Part shown: positions 5,518 through 11,517 of the stretch, piece by piece | How the letters are laid out: every line of letters begins with the position of its first letter | How positions within the stretch are numbered: position 1 is the stretch's first letter | Assembly: GCA_934670025.1 (NCBI GenBank) | Contig: CAKUOS010000060.1 | Span: 1 to 11,517 of the forward strand | Reading direction: 5' to 3' | Source of the DNA: an uncultured Oscillospiraceae bacterium | GTDB taxonomy: Bacteria > Bacillota > Clostridia > Oscillospirales > Oscillospiraceae | DNA length: 11,517 nt | Made by a program: the position numbers and the translations under genes | Notes under the pieces: generated by a model | Databases searched by the model: none | Seen by the model: only the letters and a program-made list of their open reading frames with translations | Told to the model about the DNA's origin: nothing

Positions 5518-7260
5518 ATGTTTCTGTCTTCCACAGCTCCGTGGCTGAACTATTACGGCGACGTGCCGCATCATCTCAAATACCCGCAGAAGACCATCTA
5601 TCAGATGGTGCAGGCTGCGGCCGAGCGCAACCCCAAGCTCTATGCCTATGAATTCATGGGCAAAAAGACGACCTTCCCGCAGTTCATGCAGAAGATCGAT
5701 CAGACTGCCAAAGCATTCCTCGCCATGGGCATCAAAAAGGGCGACCGCGTGACCATCTGTATGCCCAACTGTCCGCAGGCGCTGCACGCATTCTACGCGC
5801 TCAACCGCATCGGCGCGGTGTCCAACATGATCCATCCGCTCTCCGCGGCCGGCGAGATCAAGTTCTATCTCAATTTCTCACACTCGAAGTGCATCCTCAC
5901 GCTCGATCAGTTCTATGCAAAGATCGCGCCGGTCATGCCCGAGCTCGACGACAAGGACTGCAAGCTGCTGCTGGCAAAGATCGAGGATGAGCTGTATCCG
6001 CATCTGGCCGTCGGCTATGCGCTGACCGCCGGGCGCAAATACCCCAAGCCCCCGAAGGGCGGCGATTATATCTGGTGGTCGGAGTTCCAGCGCGTGGGCA
6101 AAAAGCGGAATCTGCCGCTGCCGAAGGAATACGGCCGCGCGGAAGACGGCGCTTCCATCCTCTATTCGGGCGGCACGACCGGCACGACCAAGGGTATTCT
6201 GCTGTCCAACATGAACTTCAACGCCCTCGGCCTTCAGACGATCGCGGCCTCGGGCTTCTCCCCCATCGACGGCATGAAGATGCTCTCCGTCATGCCCGTG
6301 TTCCACGGCTTCGGTCTGGGCATCGGCATCCACACGGCGCTCATCGGCGGCGCGTGCTGCATCCTCGTGCCGAAGTTCAATGTCAACACGTATGCAGAGC
6401 TGCTCATCAAAAAGCAGCCCAACATCATCCCCGGCGTGCCGACGCTCTTTGAGGCGCTGCTGCGCGCGGAAAAGCTCGAAAATGCCGATCTCAGCTGCCT
6501 CAAGGGCGTATTCTCCGGCGGCGACAGTCTGTCCATCGAGCTGAAGAAAAAGGTCGACGAGTTCCTCAAATCGCACAACGCCTCCGTGCAGGTGCGCCAG
6601 GGCTACGGCCTGACCGAGTGCGTCACGGCCTCGTGCCTGACGCCGAAGGATTATAACCGCGTCGGCTCGATCGGCGTGCCGTTCCCCGACACGTATTACA
6701 AGATCGTCAAGCCCGGCACCACGCAGGAGATCGACGCCAACATCGAGGGCGAGATCTGCGTCTCGGGCCCGTCGGTCATGCTCGAATACGTCGACAATCC
6801 CGAGGAAACGCGCAACACGCTCCGCCGCCACGACGACGGCCGCATCTGGCTGCACACCGGCGATCTCGGCAAGATGGACGAGGACGGCTTCGTCTATTTC
6901 TCGCAGCGCATCAAGCGCATGATCATCACCTCCGGTTACAACGTCTATCCCGGTCAGCTGGAAAATATCATCGACGGTCACGAAAAGGTGCTCCTGTCGT
7001 GCGTCATCGGCGTCAAGGATCCGTATAAGATGCAGAAGGTCAAGGCGTTCGTCGTGCTGCGTCCGGGCTACGAGCCGTCGGACGCGGTGAAGCAGGAGAT
7101 CCTCGATTACTGCCGCCAGCACATCGCAAAGTACGCCATGCCGTATGACATCGAGTTCCGTCCGGAGCTTCCGAAGACGCTCGTCGGCAAGGTCGCCTAC
7201 CGCGTGCTGGAGGACGAAGAGGCCGAACGGCAGGCCGCGGAAGACGCGAAAAACAGCTAA
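5518..7260 (+). CDS. AMP-binding acyl-CoA synthetase family enzyme
   Basis: This 580-residue member of the ANL superfamily activates a carboxylate with ATP to an acyl-adenylate and usually passes it to CoA. Core motifs are present: A3 P-loop YSGGTTGTTKG (216-226), MPVFHGFGLG (259-268), SGGDSL (333-338), A5 QGYGLTE (361-367), A7 TGDL (447-450), A8 hinge RIKRMIITSGYNVYP (464-478) and A10 PKTLVGKV (552-559) with the adenylation lysine Lys558. Length fits long-chain or medium-chain acyl-CoA synthetases. No membrane helix or carrier domain is seen. The substrate cannot be fixed; fatty acid is most likely, an aryl or branched acid possible. The start follows GAAAGGA nine bases upstream. Its operon partner is the DUF1624 gene 54 bases downstream. 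Confidence 0.9.
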   Translation: MFLSSTAPWLNYYGDVPHHLKYPQKTIYQMVQAAAERNPKLYAYEFMGKKTTFPQFMQKIDQTAKAFLAMGIKKGDRVTICMPNCPQALHAFYALNRIGAVSNMIHPLSAAGEIKFYLNFSHSKCILTLDQFYAKIAPVMPELDDKDCKLLLAKIEDELYPHLAVGYALTAGRKYPKPPKGGDYIWWSEFQRVGKKRNLPLPKEYGRAEDGASILYSGGTTGTTKGILLSNMNFNALGLQTIAASGFSPIDGMKMLSVMPVFHGFGLGIGIHTALIGGACCILVPKFNVNTYAELLIKKQPNIIPGVPTLFEALLRAEKLENADLSCLKGVFSGGDSLSIELKKKVDEFLKSHNASVQVRQGYGLTECVTASCLTPKDYNRVGSIGVPFPDTYYKIVKPGTTQEIDANIEGEICVSGPSVMLEYVDNPEETRNTLRRHDDGRIWLHTGDLGKMDEDGFVYFSQRIKRMIITSGYNVYPGQLENIIDGHEKVLLSCVIGVKDPYKMQKVKAFVVLRPGYEPSDAVKQEILDYCRQHIAKYAMPYDIEFRPELPKTLVGKVAYRVLEDEEAERQAAEDAKNS

Positions 7261-7268
7261 TATGACAC

Positions 7269-7296
7269 CATGCCTGCCGCAAATGCGGCAGGCATG
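7269..7296 (+). other. Intercistronic hairpin
   Basis: A perfect 12-bp inverted repeat, CATGCCTGCCGC / GCGGCAGGCATG, with an AAAT loop begins eight bases after the AMP-binding gene stop. No T run follows, so it is not a standard terminator. It may stabilise the upstream message or reduce expression of the next gene, whose ribosome site (7304-7308) is seven bases past the stem. Confidence 0.6.
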
Positions 7297-7314
7297 ACCA
7301 TTCAGGAGACGATC

Positions 7315-8031
7315 ATGAAACAAAACAATCGGATCTGGGAGCTTGACGCGCTGCGCGGCGTGTGCATCCTGTGCGTCATCGCCGTACACCTGATCTTTGA
7401 CCTCAGCTTTTTCATCGGCGTGGATCTGCATCTGCCCGCGTGGTATGTGTTCATCCAGCAGTACGGCGGCGTGATCTTCGTCGTTCTGTCGGGCTGCTGC
7501 GCAACGCTCGGCTCGCGCAGCTTCCGCCGCGGCTGCATCGTGTTTGGCTGCGGGCTGCTCATCTCGCTCGTGACGTTCGGGATGTACAGGCTCGGGATGG
7601 CGTCGCGCGATGTGATCGTCTGGTTCGGCGTTCTGCATCTGCTGGGTGTGTGCATGATGCTCTATCCGGTCTACAAAAAGCTCCCGACGCAGGCGCTGGC
7701 TGCCATCGGCATCGTGCTTGTGGTGACGGGGTATCTCATCGCCGGGAGCGTCGTACGGACGCATCTGCTGTTCCCGTTCGGCTTTGTCTATGAAGGCTTT
7801 TCGTCGAGCGACTATTTCCCGCTGCTGCCGCATCTGGGCTGGTATATGCTCGGCACGGTGCTTGGCCGCACGGTCTACGCGGATAAAGCAACGCGCCTGC
7901 CCGGCACGTTCCAGCGCAGCGCGATCGCGCGGTTTTTCTGCTGGTGCGGGCGGCAGTCGTTGTTTATCTATCTGCTGCATCAGCCTATCGTCTACGGTTT
8001 TCTGGAGCTTCTCGCGTATCTGCGCAGATAA
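7315..8031 (+). CDS. DUF1624 / HGSNAT-like membrane protein
   Basis: This 238-residue polytopic membrane protein has the signature start of the heparan-alpha-glucosaminide N-acetyltransferase-like family (DUF1624): RIWELDALRGVCILCVIAVHLIFDL at residues 6-30, given here as Arg6, LDALRG at 10-15, His25 and Asp29. Further landmarks are FVVLSG (55-60), WFGVLHLLG (103-111), YFPLLPHLGWY (167-177) and CGRQSLFIYLLHQPI (211-225). About six to seven hydrophobic helices are apparent. Small members like this may transfer acyl groups to a sugar or lipid across the membrane, but the substrate is unknown. The ATG at 7315 is preceded by AGGAG six bases upstream; earlier in-frame ATGs at 7270 and 7294 lie in the hairpin and have no ribosome site. 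It is cotranscribed with the upstream AMP-binding gene by position, and a strong terminator follows. Confidence 0.85.
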   Translation: MKQNNRIWELDALRGVCILCVIAVHLIFDLSFFIGVDLHLPAWYVFIQQYGGVIFVVLSGCCATLGSRSFRRGCIVFGCGLLISLVTFGMYRLGMASRDVIVWFGVLHLLGVCMMLYPVYKKLPTQALAAIGIVLVVTGYLIAGSVVRTHLLFPFGFVYEGFSSSDYFPLLPHLGWYMLGTVLGRTVYADKATRLPGTFQRSAIARFFCWCGRQSLFIYLLHQPIVYGFLELLAYLRR

Positions 8032-8039
8032 TACAGTCA

Positions 8040-8074
8040 AAAACGCCCCCGGGATTTGGTCCCGGGGGCGTTTT
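8040..8074. terminator. Bidirectional terminator between convergent genes
   Basis: A perfect 15-bp inverted repeat (AAAACGCCCCCGGGA / TCCCGGGGGCGTTTT) with a 5-base loop has T runs on both strands. It lies between the stop of the plus-strand DUF1624 gene (8031) and the stop of the minus-strand metallopeptidase (8098), so it serves both. Confidence 0.92.
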
Positions 8075-8097
8075 CTGGTTGTTTGGTTGTTTGTGTG

Positions 8098-9564
8098 TTA
8101 TCCGAGTACGGTCATGGGGTCGACCGTTTCGCCGTTTTTGTAAACGGACAGGTGCAGATGCGGGCCGGTGGCCCAGCCGCTGCTGCCGACAACGCCGACA
8201 ACTTCGCCCTGTACCACCGTCTGACCGGCCTGTACGGCCAGAGACGCCTGATGCGCGTAGAGGCTCTGATATCCGTCGCCATGATCGATGATAACATGAT
8301 AGCCCCACGCATCGCTGTATTCCGCGGTCGTGACCGTGCCCGCGCCGATGGCATAGATCTCCCGGCCTGCGGCTTCGTCCAGATCAACGCCGGGATGAAA
8401 GGACTCTTTGCCGGTAAGCGGATGTCTGCGGAAGCCGTATGCATCCGTGACCGGCGCAGCCGTATTTCCCAGCGGGAAGGAAAACCGCGCTGTCTGTTCC
8501 TCCGGGAGCGGCTGCGGCGTCTGTTCCGGTTCAGGCAAAGCGGAAACAGGCGGTTCCGGATCCGGAACCGGCGCCTGTACGGACGCAGCAGCGGGCATTT
8601 CCCGCTGTGCGGGCGCGGGCTTCGCCTGTGTGGCGAACGCCGTCACGAGCGTCCCTGCGAGCACCGCAGCCAGCAGTGTCAGCCAGACCGGGACGCGCCT
8701 TGCACGCAGGATCGCGCGGATGCGCGCCTCCGCCGCAGGGCTTCCGAAGCCGCTGCCAAGCGGATGCGGCCGCGTCTGGTGCGCAGCGACCTGTAAGAGT
8801 GCCAGCGCATAGTCCCTGCGCCGCTCCGGGCCGAGCGCGCGCAGCGCGTGCGCATCACAGGCAAGCTCGATATCCCGATTCGCCAACACGCACATCAGCC
8901 AGCAGGCGGGATTCCACCAGTAAACGCACAGGCACACAGTCAGCAGCCGCTTGCGCAGACAGTCGCGGCGGCGGATGTGCGCCAGCTCATGCGCAAGCAC
9001 CATGCAGCGCGTATCTTCGCCGTGCAGCAGCGCCCGCGGCAGCAGAATGACCGGCCGCAGAACGCCGTAGGTCAGCGGCGCGCGCGGATCGTCTGTCACG
9101 CGGACGCGCAGAACGACGCGCACGCGCAGACGCGCGGCAAGCGCGTCGAGTTCCGGACACGATGCCGCCTCCGCGTCCGAAAACCGGCGTGTGAAGCGCA
9201 GATACCCGATCAGGAAATACGCCGCCAGCAGCGCCGCACCGGCCGCCCAGATGAGCAGCGGCACGTTCATCGACTGGCTGACAGCTGCCCGCTGCGCGAT
9301 CTCCGCCGCCGGCGCAGCCACGATGGCCGCAGCATCCGCAGATGTCTGCACCGCGGGCAGCGAAACTGCCGCGCTGCGCAGAAGAAGATTCCAGGCGCTG
9401 AACGCCGACGGCAGTGAAACCGGCAGCAGCAGCCGCACGGCGGCTGCGCACCACAGCGCGGGAAACAGCGCTTTCGGCAGATATTTCCCGCCGAGCGCAC
9501 GCACGAGCGCGGCGGTAAGGATCAGCGCCGTGCCGCCGGCACAGGCGGCCCAAAGCCCGCTCAT
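8098..9564 (-). CDS. M56 (BlaR1-like) membrane metallopeptidase fused to M23/LytM
   Basis: This 488-residue protein joins two peptidase families. The N-terminal part (about 1-312) is M56: membrane helices at about 3-22, 31-52, 102-121, 205-226 and 292-311, a zinc motif HELAH (192-196) and ELACD (233-237) supplying the third ligand. A Pro/Glu-rich linker (about 314-358) leads to an M23 LytM domain (about 361-488). That domain has YGFRRHPLTG (376-385), HPGVD with His390 and Asp394, LYAH (His438) and HLH (His469, His471): all the usual zinc and catalytic residues. In BlaR1 the outer domain senses beta-lactams; here a peptidoglycan-binding or cleaving fold takes that place. The start ATG overlaps the blaI-type stop (ATGA), so the two are translationally coupled. 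NCBI-style annotation knows M23/M56 proteins; what the fusion senses is, to my knowledge, unproven. Confidence 0.93.
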   Translation of the reverse strand: MSGLWAACAGGTALILTAALVRALGGKYLPKALFPALWCAAAVRLLLPVSLPSAFSAWNLLLRSAAVSLPAVQTSADAAAIVAAPAAEIAQRAAVSQSMNVPLLIWAAGAALLAAYFLIGYLRFTRRFSDAEAASCPELDALAARLRVRVVLRVRVTDDPRAPLTYGVLRPVILLPRALLHGEDTRCMVLAHELAHIRRRDCLRKRLLTVCLCVYWWNPACWLMCVLANRDIELACDAHALRALGPERRRDYALALLQVAAHQTRPHPLGSGFGSPAAEARIRAILRARRVPVWLTLLAAVLAGTLVTAFATQAKPAPAQREMPAAASVQAPVPDPEPPVSALPEPEQTPQPLPEEQTARFSFPLGNTAAPVTDAYGFRRHPLTGKESFHPGVDLDEAAGREIYAIGAGTVTTAEYSDAWGYHVIIDHGDGYQSLYAHQASLAVQAGQTVVQGEVVGVVGSSGWATGPHLHLSVYKNGETVDPMTVLG

Positions 9565-9917
9565 CCCTCCTGCGCCTCCACGAGCGCCCGCAGGCGCGCG
9601 ATCTCCTGCTCGGAGAGCTTGCGTCCGCTGAGCGCCGACGCCATCAGCAGCTCCACCGAGCCGCCGAAGAACTTCTCGACGAGCGAGTCGGCCTCCTCCT
9701 TCTGCGCGGCTGCGCGCGAAACGAGCGCGTGACAGAGGAAATTCGGCTCGCGGCGCTCGACTACGCCCTTGTCCACGCATTTTTTGATGACGGTGTAGGT
9801 CGTATTCTTGTTCCACCCGGCGGAATCGGCCAGCCGCAGCGAAATGTCCTTCGCCGTGGTGTCGCCGTTCTGCCACAGGACCTCCATCACCTTCCATTCC
9901 GATTCAAACAGCTTCAT
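9561..9917 (-). CDS. BlaI/MecI/CopY-family repressor
   Basis: This 118-residue winged-helix repressor has the family pattern from the first residues: LFESEWKVMEVLW (3-15), then TAKDISLRLA (21-30), the recognition segment WNKNTTYTVIKKCVDKGVVERR (35-56), shown here by Trp35, Asn36 and the TTYT run, and a helical dimerisation tail. In BlaI/MecI systems the partner M56 protease triggers removal of the repressor. Here the M56/M23 gene overlaps it by four bases in an ATGA junction, which supports that pairing. The ATG at 9917 has AAAGGGGAG upstream. Two operator-like repeats cover its promoter, so autoregulation is likely. No obvious counterpart of the staphylococcal cleavage site could be assigned by eye. 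Confidence 0.93.
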   Translation of the reverse strand: MKLFESEWKVMEVLWQNGDTTAKDISLRLADSAGWNKNTTYTVIKKCVDKGVVERREPNFLCHALVSRAAAQKEEADSLVEKFFGGSVELLMASALSGRKLSEQEIARLRALVEAQEG

Positions 9918-9931
9918 GTCGGCTCCCCTTT

Positions 9932-9973
9932 CAGACTATTGCAATCGTCTATTGTCAGACTATCACATTCGTC
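9932..9973 (-). promoter_or_regulatory. Twin operator repeats for the BlaI-type repressor
   Basis: Two 18-base direct repeats, CAGACTATTGCAATCGTC (9932-9949) and CAGACTATCACATTCGTC (9956-9973), match at 15 of 18 positions and start 24 bases apart. The first contains a near-perfect dyad, GACTATTG|CAATCGTC (7 of 8 pairs). The upstream copy overlaps the spacer and -10 of the promoter at 9957-9985; the other covers the expected start and early transcript. This is the arrangement expected for BlaI-family autorepression, though the bases differ from the classic TACA/TGTA core. Confidence 0.7.
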
Positions 9974-9985
9974 CAGGTTTGTCAA
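9957..9985 (-). promoter_or_regulatory. Promoter of the BlaI-M56/M23 operon
   Basis: On the minus strand, a perfect TTGACA (9985-9980) is followed by 17 bases and TAGTCT (9962-9957), with TG placed for an extended -10. The -35 box overlaps the stop codon of the upstream MerR-RDD gene (9984-9982). Predicted start is near 9950, inside the operator region. Confidence 0.7.
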
Positions 9986-11340
9986 GTCTCGTTCCGCGTC
10001 ATCGTCAGCCGGTACCAGTTATCCGCGCTGCGGTACGCATATTCGACCGTCACGCCGTCCACACCCGCGGTGAACGGCTCCTGCGGCCGCTCCTTCAGCC
10101 GGTCCGTCACGTTCATGAGCGTGCGGTTGAGGCAGATATGCCCCTTTTCCGCGCCCGCAAAGGCATACAGAGACAGCTGCATCAGGCCGGTCGGCGTGGC
10201 GTCGTATACGTTGCCGCCATAGGCCTCGATCGAGACGCTTTGCAGGATCCCGTTTTCGTCCGTTTCGTATGTAACGCCCGATATGTTCATCAGAACCATC
10301 ACGCGGAACAGCGTATTTTCGCCGCCGGTCGTCCAGTTCCCTTCCGCGTCGAGCTTTCCCGCATTCCCGCCGAGCTGGCTTGCGATGCGGTTATAATTGG
10401 CCGCAAACTGCGCGACGGTGATCTCGCCGCGATAGCGCGGGCCGATGGCTGCGAGCGAGCCAAAGACGCCCGCCGCAAAAATGGCCGCCGCCGCAAGGAG
10501 CGCGGCAAGCCCCCGCTTCCAGCCGAACGGCTTTGCCGCCTGTTCGGTGTCCTCCTCCCAGTCGAGCGGCTCGCCCCGCTCCTCTGTGCGGAAGCTCTTA
10601 TACAGGCGCACCCAGCAGTAGATGGGGATTCCCGCGCCAAAGCCGCGCCAGATGAGCCATGCCGTCCGCGCAAACGCTTCGGAATAGCGCAGCTTCGCGC
10701 CGTTCACGTTTCGGACGGACAGTCCGAGCAGCCATTTGCCGGGTGTCGTGCCGATCGTATGCAGCAGCAGCGGCTCAAGCAGCAGCATCGTCAGCAGCGA
10801 CAGGAGCATATTCAGGAACGTCACGCCGCGCTGCCCCATCGCGCTCAGGCCGGCGTCCGTCAGGATCACCATCCACGTCATCTCATACAGGTTCAGATCG
10901 ATCGCCCGCGCAAAAAACCGCCGCCACGGCGCGTGCAGCCGCGGCTGTACATCCTGCTGCACGGCCTTCTGCGCACCGGATTCCAGCTCGGCCAGATACC
11001 GCCCGGTGTCGAGCGTCGCGTAGGCCGCGCCGTCCTGAATCATGGCGCGTGCGACCTCCTCCGCACGCCGAAGCGTCTGCTGCTCCGTCTGCATCGCGTG
11101 CAGCCGCGCCTCCAGCGCCGCATCCAGCGACGTCTCCCCTGCCGAAAGCCTCCGGATCTCGTCGATTCCCAGACCCAGCGCGCGCAAAAGACGGATCTTG
11201 CGCAGCGTCTCGAGGTCTGATTGCGCATAGTCGCGGTAGCCGTTTTCCGCGCGGTTCGGCGTGAGCAGTCCCTCGGATTCGTAAAAGCGGATGTTCGCGC
11301 GCGTCATCCCGGACAGCGCTTCGATCTCCCGAATGGTCAT
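9982..11340 (-). CDS. MerR regulator fused to RDD membrane domain
   Basis: This 452-residue fusion begins with a MerR winged helix (about 1-70): MTIREIEALSGMTRANIRFYESEGLL, recognisable by Thr13-Arg14-Ala15-Asn16-Ile17-Arg18-Phe19-Tyr20, then a dimerisation helix (about 71-125). An RDD domain follows (about 139-250): RRFFARAIDLNLYE (140-153), IGTTPGKWLLGLSVRNVNG (196-214) and AFARTAWLIWRG (222-233). Another hydrophobic helix lies at about 276-299, and a soluble C-terminal part (about 305-452) matches nothing I know. The protein is therefore a membrane-anchored DNA-binding protein; the helix count leaves open on which side the tail lies. Start 11340 is chosen because AGGAGG lies seven bases upstream; the ATG at 11346 is only one base from it. 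The blaI-type gene begins 64 bases past its stop. Confidence 0.88.
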   Translation of the reverse strand: MTIREIEALSGMTRANIRFYESEGLLTPNRAENGYRDYAQSDLETLRKIRLLRALGLGIDEIRRLSAGETSLDAALEARLHAMQTEQQTLRRAEEVARAMIQDGAAYATLDTGRYLAELESGAQKAVQQDVQPRLHAPWRRFFARAIDLNLYEMTWMVILTDAGLSAMGQRGVTFLNMLLSLLTMLLLEPLLLHTIGTTPGKWLLGLSVRNVNGAKLRYSEAFARTAWLIWRGFGAGIPIYCWVRLYKSFRTEERGEPLDWEEDTEQAAKPFGWKRGLAALLAAAAIFAAGVFGSLAAIGPRYRGEITVAQFAANYNRIASQLGGNAGKLDAEGNWTTGGENTLFRVMVLMNISGVTYETDENGILQSVSIEAYGGNVYDATPTGLMQLSLYAFAGAEKGHICLNRTLMNVTDRLKERPQEPFTAGVDGVTVEYAYRSADNWYRLTMTRNET

Positions 11341-11362
11341 ATGCATCCCTCCTGCCGCCAGC

Positions 11363-11390
11363 GTAACGTATCAAGTTGGTTTACAGTCAA
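11363..11390 (-). promoter_or_regulatory. Possible MerR-type autoregulatory site
   Basis: On the minus strand, TTGACT (11390-11385) is followed by an interval whose ends, GTAA (11384-11381) and TTAC (11366-11363), form a loose dyad. A weak TACGCT (11365-11360) would give a 19-base spacer. MerR-family regulators act on promoters with overlong spacers carrying a dyad. The match is suggestive only. Confidence 0.3.
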
Positions 11391-11402
11391 GCCTTTTCTT
11401 TC

Positions 11403-11431
11403 AGAATAGCAGAATTCTTATTTTTTGTAAA
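11403..11431 (-). promoter_or_regulatory. Promoter of the MerR-RDD gene
   Basis: On the minus strand, TTTACA (11431-11426), a 17-base spacer and TATTCT (11408-11403) are present, with TG one base before the -10 box (extended -10). Predicted start is near 11396, just upstream of the possible MerR site at 11363-11390, so a bound regulator could act as a roadblock. Confidence 0.6.
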
Positions 11432-11484
11432 CGGGAATTCGGACTTGCCGGTCGGACATAGGCTTTCTGTGGAGGTGAAAGCCC

Positions 11485-11517
11485 ATGCTTTCCGCAGCAG
11501 TCTGGCTGATGCTCAGC
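11485..11517 (+). CDS. Start of a plus-strand gene, cut by the window edge
   Basis: Only eleven codons are visible, reading MLSAAVWLMLS, a hydrophobic start that could be a signal or membrane segment. The call rests on a strong ribosome site, GGAGGTG (11471-11477), seven bases before the ATG. It diverges from the MerR-RDD gene. No clear plus-strand promoter was found between 11432 and 11470. The product cannot be identified. Confidence 0.5.
   Translation, partial: MLSAAVWLMLS

Noticed and set aside
4047..5534. 495-codon minus-strand frame opposite the DUF362 gene
   Set aside because: Its composition is that of a shadow frame and it runs across two promoters. The plus-strand gene has clear domain motifs and an ideal ribosome site.
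5878..8040. 720-codon open frame on the minus strand opposite the AMP-binding and DUF1624 genes
   Set aside because: It is antisense to two well-supported genes and the spacer between them, is low in complexity and rich in Arg/Ala/Asp/His, and shows no domain. Long antisense frames are expected in GC-rich coding DNA.
9808..11220. 470-codon plus-strand frame opposite the MerR-RDD gene
   Set aside because: Shadow composition (His/Arg/Gln-rich), no ribosome site of note, and opposite a recognisable MerR-RDD protein.

Overview
The window looks like chromosome from a GC-rich Gram-positive member of the Clostridia, most likely Oscillospiraceae/Ruminococcaceae. Supporting this are strong AGGAGG-type ribosome sites, A-tract/T-tract terminator hairpins, an LCP-family wall enzyme, a BlaI/M56 pair, a DUF362-ferredoxin protein, and an intergenic repeat of a kind I recall from gut Oscillospiraceae. 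No rRNA, tRNA, CRISPR array or transposase is visible. The genus call is inference.

Layout. (1) Positions 1-150 hold a GC-rich repeat with three consecutive hairpins and a terminator. (2) Positions 150-2250, minus strand, are a two-gene unit: promoter, LytR-CpsA-Psr protein with a long charged cytoplasmic arm, then a prolyl-tRNA editing protein one base downstream. (3) Positions about 2290-4190 form an AT-richer island with one WG-repeat-like lipoprotein gene (minus). Its leader contains a promoter, a 112-nt nested hairpin, a candidate antiterminator and a 12-bp intrinsic terminator just before the ribosome site. This is the best candidate for an undescribed element. (4) Positions 4152-8031, plus strand, hold a DUF362/ferredoxin protein, an acyl-CoA synthetase-like AMP-binding enzyme with its own promoter, and a DUF1624 membrane protein, ending at a strong bidirectional terminator. 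(5) Positions 8098-11431, minus strand, are a signalling cluster: a MerR-RDD membrane-anchored regulator, a BlaI-type repressor with two operator repeats over its promoter, and an M56 metallopeptidase fused to an M23 (LytM) domain. (6) A new plus-strand gene starts at 11485 and runs off the end.

How they may work together. The minus-strand cluster at 8098-11340 resembles a BlaR1/BlaI circuit in which the penicillin-sensing domain is replaced by a peptidoglycan-hydrolase fold and a membrane-anchored MerR regulator is added upstream. With the LCP protein, several genes touch the cell envelope. The DUF362 and AMP-binding genes are adjacent and co-oriented but each has a plausible promoter. All functions are inferred from motifs read by eye; no database search was run.
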